Source: Acidobacteriota bacterium (GTDB taxonomy: Bacteria > Acidobacteriota > Terriglobia > Terriglobales > Acidobacteriaceae). From it: 64,000 bases of DNA. Position 1 is the stretch's first letter, and each line of letters begins with the position of its first letter. The notes below the pieces were generated by a model, which saw only the letters and a program-made list of their open reading frames with translations, did not search any database and was not told the DNA's origin. A program made the translations under genes and the position numbers. Positions 27,072 to 36,188 of this stretch are shown here, one piece after another. The stretch is from positions 62,001 through 126,000 of the forward strand of contig QIBA01000029.1 in NCBI GenBank assembly GCA_003225175.1. Reading direction: 5' to 3'.

Positions 27072-27725
27072 TTAGAAGCCGTTGGGCTTGCCCGACCGGA
27101 TCAACGACAAGAATTCCTCTCGCGTTTCATGTTCGTTGCGAAAAGCGCCCAGCATAGACGACGTAACCGTAGCTGAGTGCTGCTTCTCGACTCCCCGCAT
27201 CATCATGCAAAGATGGCGCGCTTCGATCACAACGCCTACGCCGATGGGATCGATGGCGTCCTGAATGGCTTCCGCAATTTGCTTGGTGAGCCTCTCCTGA
27301 ACTTGGAGGCGACGGGCGAATACATCCACTAACCGTGGAATCTTGCTGAGCCCAATCACCTTTCCTTTGGGCAGGTACGCAACGTGCACCTTGCCGAAAA
27401 ACGGCAGCATGTGGTGCTCACAAAGGCTAAACATTTCGATGTCTTTGACGATGACCATCTCGTCATAGTCGACTTCGAAAAGAGCTCCGCGAAGAAGCTG
27501 CGCAGGATCTTCCTGGTAGCCGCGAGTGAGGAACCGAATGGCCTTTGCCATGCGCTCAGGAGTTCGCTTGAGGCCGTCGCGATCCGGATCTTCCCCGATT
27601 CTCTCGATTACTTCGAGATAAGCTTTCTCGAGAGCGGCTTCCGCTTGATCTTTTTCCTGCAGTGTCGTCTTCGGCATGGTCATTACGCGCTTTGCTGCAC
27701 TGCCTTTCACTCGATCTCCCTTCAT
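27072..27725 (-). CDS. folE: GTP cyclohydrolase I
   Basis: It converts GTP to 7,8-dihydroneopterin triphosphate, the first step of folate, biopterin and queuosine synthesis. The 217 residues contain the zinc/active-site segments [13 protein letters not shown] and [15 protein letters not shown], and [20 protein letters not shown]. The ATG at 27725 overlaps the stop of the upstream PTPS gene (ATGA), so it is translationally coupled; Met15 or Met17 are alternative starts. It is the third gene of the PTPS-PTPS-folE operon. Confidence 0.96.
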   Translation of the reverse strand: MKGDRVKGSAAKRVMTMPKTTLQEKDQAEAALEKAYLEVIERIGEDPDRDGLKRTPERMAKAIRFLTRGYQEDPAQLLRGALFEVDYDEMVIVKDIEMFSLCEHHMLPFFGKVHVAYLPKGKVIGLSKIPRLVDVFARRLQVQERLTKQIAEAIQDAIDPIGVGVVIEARHLCMMMRGVEKQHSATVTSSMLGAFRNEHETREEFLSLIRSGKPNGF

Positions 27726-28171
27726 CCTTCTACCCGTTTTGGAACTGCAGCCGGGCCAAGTTGCCGGCCGCCTGCGTACTCAAAAGAATTCATCATCGTT
27801 TCTTCAATCCGGACCTTCTCAACGATGGCCAGCTTGAAGTGATCGCGAAAGAGATGAAACAACTCACGCGAAAGATTCTCAGTAGTAGGCACGAGGTTCC
27901 GAAATTTATCTAACTGGTTGAGATTGCTGAACTCGAACATCGGCATAACGACCGTATCAACGAAGCCATCCAGATCGGCCAGATTGCAGATCATTCCTGT
28001 TTCCGGATCAGGTTGCCCGCTGACCGTGATCTCGACCTTATAGTTGTGACCGTGACCATATGGATTGTTGCATTTGCCATACATCTCGCGGTTCTCAGCG
28101 TCGTTGAAATGAGGCGAATGCAGCCGGTGAGAGGCTGAGAACTTGTACCGCCTTGTGAGATGGACCTTCAT
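27722..28171 (-). CDS. PTPS/QueD-family protein lacking the catalytic Asp-His pair
   Basis: A 149-residue T-fold protein with zinc ligands His15 (FSASH), His40 and His42 (GHGHNY), Cys34 (GKC) and Glu124 (IEET). Where the family has an Asp-His pair before LN, this protein has Glu80-Phe81 (MFEFSNLN), so the normal proton relay is missing. It may be a divergent enzyme, a substrate-binding subunit, or make a heteromer with its neighbour. Overlaps by ATGA with both the upstream PTPS and downstream folE show tight coupling. QueD and eukaryote-type PTPS both use dihydroneopterin triphosphate. Confidence 0.88.
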   Translation of the reverse strand: MKVHLTRRYKFSASHRLHSPHFNDAENREMYGKCNNPYGHGHNYKVEITVSGQPDPETGMICNLADLDGFVDTVVMPMFEFSNLNQLDKFRNLVPTTENLSRELFHLFRDHFKLAIVEKVRIEETMMNSFEYAGGRQLGPAAVPKRVEG

Positions 28172-28578
28172 GGTTCACCGTAGATGTCCACGAAGAGGTC
28201 GTCCGTTTCGTAAAGGCGCACCCGATGCAGTTTGGCTCCGTTCAGCTTTCCCGCCAGGCGGTTCCAGATGACGATCGCAAGATTTTCGGTGGTGGGAATC
28301 TTGTCGCGAAACTCGGGAACTTCCTTATTCAGGTGCCGATGGTCGAGGTCGTCGATCACTTCATGGTTCATGAGGTCTTTAAGCTTCTTGAGGTCCATGA
28401 CGAAGCCGGAGCGCTCGTCAACCTCACCAGCCACAGTGACTTCCAGCGTGTAATTGTGGCCGTGCCCATGCGGATTGTTGCACTTGCCGAAGATGCGCTG
28501 GTTTTCTTCCGGTGACAATTTGGGATTGTGATAGAAGTGCGAGGCGGAAAACTCAGCCTTCCGCGTGAGATAGACCAT
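28168..28578 (-). CDS. 6-pyruvoyl-tetrahydropterin / 6-carboxytetrahydropterin synthase
   Basis: A 136-residue T-fold enzyme with the full catalytic set: zinc His14, His39, His41; Cys33 (GKCNNPHGHGHNY); Asp79-His80 (LDHRHLN); Glu124 (LYETDD). It converts the folE product, either to 6-pyruvoyl-tetrahydropterin (biopterin route) or 6-carboxytetrahydropterin (queuosine route). Other queuosine genes (queC, queE) are not in the window, so the product is open. First gene of a coupled operon with a paralogue and folE. The 5' side is divergent from the TlpA-like gene. Confidence 0.93.
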   Translation of the reverse strand: MVYLTRKAEFSASHFYHNPKLSPEENQRIFGKCNNPHGHGHNYTLEVTVAGEVDERSGFVMDLKKLKDLMNHEVIDDLDHRHLNKEVPEFRDKIPTTENLAIVIWNRLAGKLNGAKLHRVRLYETDDLFVDIYGEP

Positions 28579-28622
28579 GCTTGTGCCTTGAGTTCGTTTC
28601 CGTTGGATTTATTATACGTAGC

Positions 28623-29141
28623 GTGAGCTCTGCTCCCCTGTGTATCAGAGTCTTAAGGCTCCTATCCGTTGCATTTTTTATGGTGTTGCAGGGATGCGAC
28701 CGGGGTGCGCGGCCAGAGCTCGTTGGTCATTCAGCGCCCGATTTTACGGTTTCAGATTCGCAGCGGACTCTATCGCTGCATGACTACAAGGGGCAAGTTG
28801 TTGTCCTGAATTTCTGGGCGAGCTGGTGCGCTCCCTGCATCGAGGAGATGCCGTCGCTGATCCAGATGCAGCACAACATGCGCGATCGCGTGACCGTTCT
28901 GGCGGTGGCTACCGACCACGATCCAGATATGTACAGGAAGTTCATTCGGGATCACAATGTTGACCTGATTACAGTCAACGATCCCGCTCAGAAGAGTAGC
29001 GACACGTATGGGACCTCCGGCTGGCCGGAGACATACATCATCGACCGCAAAGGTATAGTCCGGCGCAAGTTTATTGGGCCGGTCGAGTGGACTAGTCCTG
29101 CTATTGTGGCGTATCTCGAGGGATTGCGGACGGAATCCTAA
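28623..29141 (+). CDS. TlpA/ResA-like thioredoxin lipoprotein
   Basis: The likely start is GTG 28623, giving about 172 residues. The frame is open to 28581 upstream. An N-terminal hydrophobic segment (VLRLLSVAFFMVLQGC) ends in a lipobox, so the protein is probably anchored outside the inner membrane. The AhpC/TSA-thioredoxin domain has the active site WASWCAPCIEEMPSL. Relatives reduce disulfides in cytochrome c or other exported proteins. It shares a short divergent promoter region with the PTPS operon. Confidence 0.88.
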   Translation: MSSAPLCIRVLRLLSVAFFMVLQGCDRGARPELVGHSAPDFTVSDSQRTLSLHDYKGQVVVLNFWASWCAPCIEEMPSLIQMQHNMRDRVTVLAVATDHDPDMYRKFIRDHNVDLITVNDPAQKSSDTYGTSGWPETYIIDRKGIVRRKFIGPVEWTSPAIVAYLEGLRTES

Positions 29142-29405
29142 AAACCTCTCATGGGCCTTTGGCCGTGAGCAGAAGGGATCTCGCCGCAATTTTCCCGGAG
29201 GTTCCCCAATTATTTATTTGAGTGCGCAGCAAAACAATTCTAAGAACTTTGTTCAGGATGGCTTGCGGAGAAATCCGCAGAAGTCCCGTTAGTTCCCTGC
29301 CCTTGAAGCAAATTTCGCAGATTTGGGCAGAATTCAAGGAATTCCAGGCCGTTTCAAAAGTGTCTGCTAATCTCGCTCTTTCTGAACATATGTTGGACGG
29401 GACCT

Positions 29406-31913
29406 CTAAAGCGATATCCGCCTCAGCCTTAGCGAATTCGTAATCACTGAAACGGAACTCAGACTCATGGCAGCGGCGGCAAAGATCGGATTAAGCGTCA
29501 TGTGAAATACTGGGTAAAGCGCCCCCGCAGCCAGTGGGATCCCAGCCGCGTTATAAATAAAAGCAAAGAACAGATTCTGGCGAATGTTGCGCATAACCGC
29601 CTTACTGAGCCGGCGTGCCCGCAGGATGCCCCGCAAATCTCCCTTGACCAAAGCAATATCGGCACTCTCAAGAGCGACATCGGTACCGGTCCCCATCGCA
29701 ATTCCAACATCGGCCTGCGCCAGCGCAGGCGCGTCATTGATGCCATCTCCAGCCATCGCCACTCGTCGGCCGCGCGATTGCTGATCGCGCACGAGCTCAG
29801 CCTTACCTTCAGGCGTGACTTCGGCCTGAATTTCCCCAACGGCAACCTGCCGAGCTACGGCTTCGGCAGTTGTCCGATTGTCGCCCGTGGCCATGATGAC
29901 ATGAACTCTTTGCGCACTCAGTTCCTTCACTACATCTGGCGTCGACCCCCGGATTGGGTCGGCTACTGCAATCAGTGCGGAGAGTTCCCCATTCATCGAA
30001 GCAAATAGCACGGTTTTTGCCTGAGTGCGCAGTTGTAGCGCCACGCTTTCAGCAGAGCTCACATCAACACCTGCTCTCCGCATTTGTTCGGCGCTTCCAA
30101 TTACCAGCCGCAAGCGACGAGCGGTGGCAGTCAACGTTGCCGTAATCCCATTCCCAGTTTCTGACTCGAAGTCCGACACCGGCAGCAGACTCAATCCAAA
30201 CGATTGCGCAGCTCGCAGGATCGCACCGGCAATCGGATGTTCACTTTGGGATTCCACGCTGGCGACCGCCTGCAAGACGTCTTTCTCGGAGACGTTGCCG
30301 AAGACCTTAACGTCAGTAACTTCCGGCCTCCCCAGCGTCAAAGTTCCGGTCTTGTCAACAATCAGTGTGTCGATCTTCTCCATAGCCTCAAGCGCGCGCG
30401 CATCTCGCACGAGCACACCGTGACGAGCGCCTTCTCCTGTTCCAACCATGATCGCCATCGGCGTAGCTAATCCCAGTGCACAAGGACAGGCGATGATGAG
30501 TACTGCCACGGCGCTAACCAAGGCATGAGCGAAGCGAGGTTCCGGACCAAAAAAGAACCAACCCAAAAACGCGGCGGCGGCGCACACAATTACTGCCGGG
30601 ACAAAAATGGCAGCTACCTGATCAGCAAGACGCTGAATCGGCGCGCGGCTGCGCTGTGCCGAGGCAACCATCGCTACGATCTGCGCCAATAATGTCTCGC
30701 TGCCCACACGCTCGGCAACCATCAGTAGCGATCCAGTGCCGTTCAGAGTGCCACCGATTATCTGGCCGCCTGGCTGCTTAAACGCCGGCAGGGATTCACC
30801 AGTAACCATCGATTCATCGACACTGCTCTTCCCTTCTACTACGCGCCCATCAACGGGTACCTTTTCGCCAGGACGAATACGCAGTCTATCGCCCAAGATA
30901 ATGTCCGCGACTGGAACATCAATGTCTTTCCCCGATTCTTGAATTCTGTGGGCAGTCTTTGGTGACAGGTCCAGGAGAGCGCGAATCGCACCGCTGGTCT
31001 CCTTGCGCGCGCGTAGCTCCATGACTTGTCCGAGAAGAACCAGGACAGTAATGGATGCGCTGACCTCGAAGTAGAGATCCGCGCGTCCGATGCCTTGAGC
31101 GATTCTGGCCAGCAGCCCCCGAGGCAGAATCGTCACGACGAGGCTGTAGAGGAATGCGACACCCGTACCCATCGCAATCAGGGTGAACATGTTGAGATTG
31201 CGACTGCGGATGGAATTCCATCCTCTTTCAAAAAAAGGAGCGCCTCCCCAAAGAACAACGGGGGCTGCGAGGGCGAGCTGAAGCCATGCTGAAGCCCGCG
31301 TCATATCGAACTCATGCAGCCCGCCCGACCTCAGCATGCCGCCCATGCTGATCACGAGCAAAGGAATGGTAAGAGCGAGGCCAACCCAAAAACGCAAGCG
31401 CATGCTGCGCAGCTCGTCATCGTCTTCCTCCGCTGCGCCTACTGCAATGCGTGGCTCAAGCGCCATGCCACAGATCGGACAGACTCCGGACCGGTTGGAG
31501 AGAACCTCCGGATGCATTGGGCACACGTACTCGGTTGTTGTGGCGCTCAGCAGCTCCGGCTCCAGAGCCATTCCGCATTTGGGACACGAAGCCGGTTTCG
31601 TAAAAATGACCTCCGGATCCATGGGGCAAAAATATTTGGGTGACGTCGGGGGTTTAGCTACCTCCTGCCTCGTGGGCTGCTTACTGACATGAGGTGACGT
31701 TGTGCCTAACTGAACCAATTCCCTGGAAGGCTGTGTCGACGCTTTGAGATATTTTTCTGGATCAGCACTGAATCGCTCTGCGCATGAGGTGCAGCAAAAA
31801 AAATAGTGATTGCCCCCGTGCTCCCTAATCGCACGGGCATGCGCAGGATCAACCTGCATCCCGCACACGGGATCGACCACCGAGCCGGGCGTAGTTTTCA
31901 GTTCGTTCTGCAT
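29406..31913 (-). CDS. heavy-metal P-type ATPase with YHS and two CPM(H/D)PEV domains
   Basis: An 835-residue P1B ATPase. Residues about 12-58 are a YHS domain ([17 protein letters not shown]). Two heavy-metal-binding modules follow (about 93-120, [21 protein letters not shown]; about 129-155, [21 protein letters not shown]). Eight membrane segments follow, with the CPC motif ([13 protein letters not shown]), phosphorylation site [11 protein letters not shown] motif SEHPIAG and [13 protein letters not shown] and the module set fit Cu(I)/Ag(I) export, CopA-like. It starts 5 bases after the EVE gene on the same strand. Confidence 0.95.
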   Translation of the reverse strand: MQNELKTTPGSVVDPVCGMQVDPAHARAIREHGGNHYFFCCTSCAERFSADPEKYLKASTQPSRELVQLGTTSPHVSKQPTRQEVAKPPTSPKYFCPMDPEVIFTKPASCPKCGMALEPELLSATTTEYVCPMHPEVLSNRSGVCPICGMALEPRIAVGAAEEDDDELRSMRLRFWVGLALTIPLLVISMGGMLRSGGLHEFDMTRASAWLQLALAAPVVLWGGAPFFERGWNSIRSRNLNMFTLIAMGTGVAFLYSLVVTILPRGLLARIAQGIGRADLYFEVSASITVLVLLGQVMELRARKETSGAIRALLDLSPKTAHRIQESGKDIDVPVADIILGDRLRIRPGEKVPVDGRVVEGKSSVDESMVTGESLPAFKQPGGQIIGGTLNGTGSLLMVAERVGSETLLAQIVAMVASAQRSRAPIQRLADQVAAIFVPAVIVCAAAAFLGWFFFGPEPRFAHALVSAVAVLIIACPCALGLATPMAIMVGTGEGARHGVLVRDARALEAMEKIDTLIVDKTGTLTLGRPEVTDVKVFGNVSEKDVLQAVASVESQSEHPIAGAILRAAQSFGLSLLPVSDFESETGNGITATLTATARRLRLVIGSAEQMRRAGVDVSSAESVALQLRTQAKTVLFASMNGELSALIAVADPIRGSTPDVVKELSAQRVHVIMATGDNRTTAEAVARQVAVGEIQAEVTPEGKAELVRDQQSRGRRVAMAGDGINDAPALAQADVGIAMGTGTDVALESADIALVKGDLRGILRARRLSKAVMRNIRQNLFFAFIYNAAGIPLAAGALYPVFHMTLNPIFAAAAMSLSSVSVITNSLRLRRISL

Positions 31914-31917
31914 GTTT

Positions 31918-32298
31918 TCATGACCCAGTCAGGAGTTTGTATTGCTCATCGCTGAGTGGCACTACGCTCAGCCTGCCCTGCCGCACCAGCGGCGAATCCG
32001 CAAACGCTTTCTTCTGCTTGATGTCTCCCAGGCTCAAAGGTTGCGAGATTGGCTTGCCGGCTTTGATTCTTACCTTGGGATTCTTCGTATCGGAAGGATC
32101 GACAGAGACCACTGAAGCAGTTCCAACGGCACATTTCTCGTCTCCCGTGTGATATATCACCAACTGGTCGCCACTCTTCATGTTGCGAAGGTTCCTTACG
32201 GCGACCGGATTGGTCACACCGTCCCAGATAGTGGTTTGTTCGCGCTCAAGGTCAGCAAACGAGTAAGCGGAAGCTTCGGTTTTCAGCAGATAGTTCAT
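31918..32298 (-). CDS. EVE-domain protein
   Basis: A 126-residue single-domain protein beginning [20 protein letters not shown] and containing [28 protein letters not shown], the PUA-like EVE fold that binds modified bases in DNA or RNA. Its partner biology is unknown. The ATG at 32298 is the natural start. It is the first gene of a two-gene minus-strand unit with the P-type ATPase, although their functions look unrelated. Confidence 0.88.
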   Translation of the reverse strand: MNYLLKTEASAYSFADLEREQTTIWDGVTNPVAVRNLRNMKSGDQLVIYHTGDEKCAVGTASVVSVDPSDTKNPKVRIKAGKPISQPLSLGDIKQKKAFADSPLVRQGRLSVVPLSDEQYKLLTGS

Positions 32299-32450
32299 TT
32301 GAGTTTCTCGATATGGAAGGTTGTTTTCTGAGTACCATATACCGCACCTGTGGAATCCCCAAGTTCAAGCGCGCTTGCAAGAATCACCAGCTCGCAAATG
32401 CCTGTTTTCTGCTGTAGCTTGGTTGTGAATCTCTGGAGGAATTCAACCCA

Positions 32451-32678
32451 ATGACGCAGCTCGACGTAGCTTTTCGTTATGGCACGCCGCCTGGAGAGAA
32501 CGAATTGCGTGCGCTAACTTATGCGCGAGAGGTTTATGGCATAAGGAAAATTGAATTCGATGAAGCGCAGCAGACCGTGCGTGTCGAATATGACGCATCT
32601 CGTCTGAATGAAGAAACGGTTGCGGCAATTCTGCGCCGCGCGGGAATGGATCTTCGAGAAAAGGTTGAATTCGTCTAA
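32451..32678 (+). CDS. HMA-like ferredoxin-fold small protein lacking the CxxC site
   Basis: A 75-residue protein with GGAGG about 11 bases before ATG. The pattern LDVAFRYG-x-ENELRALTYAREVYGIRKIEFDEAQQTVRVEYDASRLNEETVAAILRRAGMDL (shown in pieces; key parts VRVEYDASRLNEETVA) matches the beta-alpha-beta-beta-alpha-beta fold of heavy-metal-associated domains. The metal-binding CxxC loop is replaced by PPGENE. It is divergent from the EVE/P-ATPase unit. It may bind proteins rather than metal. Confidence 0.75.
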   Translation: MTQLDVAFRYGTPPGENELRALTYAREVYGIRKIEFDEAQQTVRVEYDASRLNEETVAAILRRAGMDLREKVEFV

Positions 32679-33098
32679 GCAGAAATGCTAGGTAACGTTG
32701 TTTGGAACAGGGTTGCCCAAAAGCAAAGAGACGCTCAAGAGATCCTCTGGCCGAGTAAGTCTCAAGAGCGTCCCGTTGCGCGCCACTTCGTCTGTCGTGG
32801 AAGAAAGCATCCCCAATGCCAACTGCCACTCACTCAAAATGCAGGACTTAGGGGAACGGGGCGAGAGCGTACTTGGTAAACTTTTCTGGAAGTCGCTGGT
32901 ACGGAGTGTAGGTTTTGCTCGGGCACTGCACCGAGAATGGGCGGGCCCGAATTCAAGAATCTATGCCCGAACCTTCCTGTGGAAATCGTCTTTGTTGACA
33001 AGCATTTAGCAGCAGCTCTCCGGTGCTGCAGAGTCCGCTCTGCTATAATTTTTTGTCCACGAAAGTTCTTCCTCTTTAGGCATCTCATTGCGCTAATC
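32679..33098. other. 420-base gene-free interval before tRNA-Arg
   Basis: Frames here overlap the known spurious readings of tRNA-Arg or lack support. GAGACGCTC (32728-32736) and GAGCGTC (near 32767) form a weak hairpin that may end transcription of the HMA-like gene. The promoter of tRNA-Arg should be in the last 60 bases; TATAATTTTT occurs at 33043-33052. Confidence 0.4.
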
Positions 33099-33175
33099 GC
33101 GCCCTTAGCTCAGTTGGATAGAGCGTCTGACTACGAATCAGAAGGTCGGGAGTTCGAATCTCTCAGGGCGCGCCA
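33099..33175 (+). tRNA. tRNA-Arg (anticodon ACG), CCA encoded
   Basis: Acceptor GCGCCCT pairs with AGGGCGC. The D stem is GCTC/GAGC, the anticodon stem TCTGA/TCAGA encloses CTACGAA (anticodon ACG, read as ICG after deamination), and the T loop is TTCGAAT. Discriminator G and encoded CCA follow (33172-33175). TATAATTTTT about 47 bases upstream fits a -10 element. Confidence 0.96.
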
Positions 33176-33356
33176 TCTTCCTGATTCCGCATCCTAAAGA
33201 ATCTGTCCGGAACTCTGGACTGAATTGATACTTCTTTCGGTTGGACCCAAGCCGTCCCGTCCCACGGGCCGTGAGTTTCTCATCCAAGTCGCCGGAATCG
33301 GCGTAACATAGGCGAATCAGGCCAGGGTTTCCGGACCGGAAAAGAGGGGCGCGTTC

Positions 33357-34568
33357 ATGAAAAGCTCCATCATCCGCTCGACACTTGCATTTGCCTCGAT
33401 TTTTAGCTTTTGCTTAGCAACGGTCGCCCAGCGTCCTAGCGGTTCCAGCGGAACCCCTTCTAGTGGAACCCGACCGAGCACACCGACTACGCCAACTTTT
33501 CCGCAGCCCGGTACGGGATTCCCGAATACTCAGACGGAACGTCAGATCCTTTACATTTCTGGCAGCGTGGTTCTCCAGGATGGAACATCGCCTCCGGAGC
33601 CGGTCGCTATTGAGAAAGTGTGTGGCGGATCAGCTCACAAGGAGGGCTACACCGACTCCAAAGGGCACTACCAGATTCAGCTCGGCCAAAACTTCGAGCT
33701 GCAGGATGTCTCTGAGAGTGGCGGCGCAGGTGGTTTTGGCTCGGGGAGTCGTTCCAGCATGGGAGCTCCGGGAGCAAGCGGACTTGGCGGTGTGAACCCG
33801 CGCGAGCTCATCGGTTGTGAGCTTCGCGCCCTGCTTCCCGGGTTTCAATCCAGCAATGTAATGATTCGTGTAGAGGGCAGCTTTGGTGAGATACGCATGG
33901 ATACCATTACTCTTCAGCATTTGGGAGGAGGCAGCGGGACCACCATCAGCCTGACAACGATGCAGGCGCCGCCGAGTGCCCGCAAGGCCTATGAAAAAGC
34001 GCAAAAAGACATCTCCAAAGAAAATTTGAAGGATGCCGAAAAGGAACTCGACAAAGCTGTGCAGGAGTACCCCAAATTCGCCGCTGCATGGGCACTGCTG
34101 GGCATGATTCACCAGAGTTCCAGGCAGTTGGACACGGCGACAAAAGACTACACGCAAGCCATTGCGTCCGATCCTCAATATGCCAAGCCATACTTCGGAC
34201 TCGCTGTGATTGCCGCGAACCAGCAGAATTGGAAGGAGACGGTTCGCTTAAGCGAGCAAGTGAACAGACTTGCTCCACTCGCCTACCCGGAAGCGTATTT
34301 TTTTAGCGGAGTTGGTAGTTTCAACTTGGGCAAGATGGACGGTGCCGAACGCAACCTTCGCAAGTTTCTCTCGCTCGACACTGAGCACAGAAGACCAATG
34401 GCAGTTCTCTATTTGGGGGACATTCTCGCGAAAAAACAGGATTTTGCTGGAGCCGTAGAACAGGCAAAGGCGTATCTCACTATGGCACCCAACGCTCCCA
34501 ATTCGCCGAGCATCCGCGAGAAGCTTAAGCAACTCGAAGAATTAAAAGCTACAACGCCGAAGCAATAG
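33357..34568 (+). CDS. secreted protein with regulatory-like domain and TPR repeats
   Basis: A 403-residue exported protein: signal peptide (KSSIIRSTLAFASIFSFCLATVAQ), a Ser/Thr/Pro-rich linker, a carboxypeptidase-regulatory-like beta domain (about 65-195, ILYISGSVVLQDGTSPP, YTDSKGHYQIQLG), a Gly-rich loop and TPR repeats (about 205-395, KDAEKELDKAVQEYPKFAAAWALLG and similar). GAGGGG precedes ATG. TPRs bind proteins in the periplasm. Its partner is unknown. It stands alone, after tRNA-Arg and before the symporter. Confidence 0.8.
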   Translation: MKSSIIRSTLAFASIFSFCLATVAQRPSGSSGTPSSGTRPSTPTTPTFPQPGTGFPNTQTERQILYISGSVVLQDGTSPPEPVAIEKVCGGSAHKEGYTDSKGHYQIQLGQNFELQDVSESGGAGGFGSGSRSSMGAPGASGLGGVNPRELIGCELRALLPGFQSSNVMIRVEGSFGEIRMDTITLQHLGGGSGTTISLTTMQAPPSARKAYEKAQKDISKENLKDAEKELDKAVQEYPKFAAAWALLGMIHQSSRQLDTATKDYTQAIASDPQYAKPYFGLAVIAANQQNWKETVRLSEQVNRLAPLAYPEAYFFSGVGSFNLGKMDGAERNLRKFLSLDTEHRRPMAVLYLGDILAKKQDFAGAVEQAKAYLTMAPNAPNSPSIREKLKQLEELKATTPKQ

Positions 34569-34675
34569 GACAAGCTCTGTCAAGCGTCCGTTAGCGCCGG
34601 CAACTGACCACGCTCAAAAACATACCTTCCCACGCATTCTTGAGTGCTGTATTGTCATGAGACCTTATATTCTGC

Positions 34676-36184
34676 ATGGGACTGAACGCCCTCGACCTCG
34701 CCCTGATCGCGATCTACCTCCTTGGCATTACGCTATTTGGAATTCGCTTTCGTTCTGCCGACCGTTCGCTCAAAAGCTACTTTCTGGCGGACCGCAATAT
34801 CCCCTGGTGGGCGATCTCGCTGTCGATAGTTTCTGCTGAAACCAGTACGTTGACTGTGATCAGCATTCCTGGCCTGGCATACGACCGCGACTTTGGCTTC
34901 CTGCAAATTGTGCTCGGCTATCTTATCGCGCGGGTGATGATTTGCATTATCTTCATACCCCAATACTTTCGGGGAGAGTTCTACACTGCTTATCAGCTCA
35001 TCCACGCGCGTTTTGGAGCTCGCCTGCATCGCTTTACTGCCGGACTCTTCCTGGCGACGCGCGCAGCGGCGGAAGGCGTCCGCGTCTGGGCAATTTCTAT
35101 CGTTGTCGGCATCGCACTCAGCAGTATCTTTGCCCATTTCGGGATCACGCCGGAAATTCGGGATATTATTTCCGTCGCAATTATTACGCTGCTGACGCTG
35201 GTCTACACGTTCGAGGGAGGCATGTCGGCGGTAGTTTGGACCGACGTAGTGCAGATGACCATCTACGTCGCCGGCACCATCATCGGATTCTTCACCATCC
35301 TGCATTTGGTACCTGGAGGCTGGAGCGTCGTAGATCACATCGCAGGCAGCGCTGGCAAGTTTCGTATCTTCGATTTCAGCTTCAGTCCCTCGAACAGCTA
35401 CAGCTTCTGGGCCGGAGTGATAGGCGGCACTTTCCTGACAACCTCCACCCACGGCACGGACCAGTTGATGGTGCAGCGCTTGTTGGCAACGAAGAACGAG
35501 GGCCAGGCAAAGCTCGCTTTGTTGTCGAGCGGTATCTTCATCTTCACTCAGTTTGGACTTTTTTTATTAGTCGGTGCTTCCCTATTTGCTTTCTACAAGC
35601 TCTTTCCTCCTTTGACCGCATTTGCCAGCTCCGACCGTATTTTTCCGACATTCATTGTCAACCGCATGCCACACGGAATCTCTGGAATCCTGATCGCCGC
35701 GATCCTGGCTGCTGCAATGTCGAACTTGAGCGCAGCTTTGAACTCGCTTTCTTCGACAACGGTCGTGGATTTCTACTTGCGTCTTCGTCCACAGGCAACT
35801 GAACAACGCCGCGTTGCCATTTCCCGTTTTGCAACTGTGCTTTGGGGAATCGTGCTGTTTGGCCTCGCGTTGCTGTCCAGGCACGGAGGGCGCGTGGTTG
35901 AAATTGGCCTGACGATCATTTCCGTGGCTTACGGTTCGCTGCTCGGAGTCTTTCTGCTTGGCATTCTCACGCGCCGTGCTACCGAGAATGGAGCGATTGC
36001 CGGCATGGTATGCGGACTGGCAATCAATCTATACCTCTGGCTGGGCGCAGCTCACTTTGCGAGTTGGACCGGCTTGCGCATCTCTTATACATGGCTAGTA
36101 GCTATTGGAACGGTGGTGACATTCGTTGTCGGATATTCAGTGAGTGCCGTTACATCGCCATCGCTGCAGAGAGTCCGTGCTTAG
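34676..36184 (+). CDS. sodium:solute symporter family (SSS) transporter
   Basis: A 502-residue membrane protein with about 13 hydrophobic segments. The family signature is visible in SYFLADRNIPWWAISLSIVSAETSTLTVISIPGLAY (key part WWAISLSIVSAETS, Na+-site region) and in GTDQLMVQRLLATKNEGQAK. It imports a solute with sodium; substrate unknown (sugar, amino acid, urea or pantothenate are the main options). The amino-acid permease starts 4 bases after its stop, so the two probably share an mRNA. Confidence 0.9.
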   Translation: MGLNALDLALIAIYLLGITLFGIRFRSADRSLKSYFLADRNIPWWAISLSIVSAETSTLTVISIPGLAYDRDFGFLQIVLGYLIARVMICIIFIPQYFRGEFYTAYQLIHARFGARLHRFTAGLFLATRAAAEGVRVWAISIVVGIALSSIFAHFGITPEIRDIISVAIITLLTLVYTFEGGMSAVVWTDVVQMTIYVAGTIIGFFTILHLVPGGWSVVDHIAGSAGKFRIFDFSFSPSNSYSFWAGVIGGTFLTTSTHGTDQLMVQRLLATKNEGQAKLALLSSGIFIFTQFGLFLLVGASLFAFYKLFPPLTAFASSDRIFPTFIVNRMPHGISGILIAAILAAAMSNLSAALNSLSSTTVVDFYLRLRPQATEQRRVAISRFATVLWGIVLFGLALLSRHGGRVVEIGLTIISVAYGSLLGVFLLGILTRRATENGAIAGMVCGLAINLYLWLGAAHFASWTGLRISYTWLVAIGTVVTFVVGYSVSAVTSPSLQRVRA

Positions 36185-36188
36185 CCCG

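Noticed and set aside
32698-33009. 103-codon plus-strand frame in the gap before tRNA-Arg
   Set aside because: No ribosome-binding site or domain, and a composition unlike neighbouring genes.
32937-33197. Plus-strand frame ending in a LAQLDRASDYESEGREFESLRA-like stretch
   Set aside because: It is a spurious translation of tRNA-Arg; such peptides appear in many databases only because of tRNA genes.
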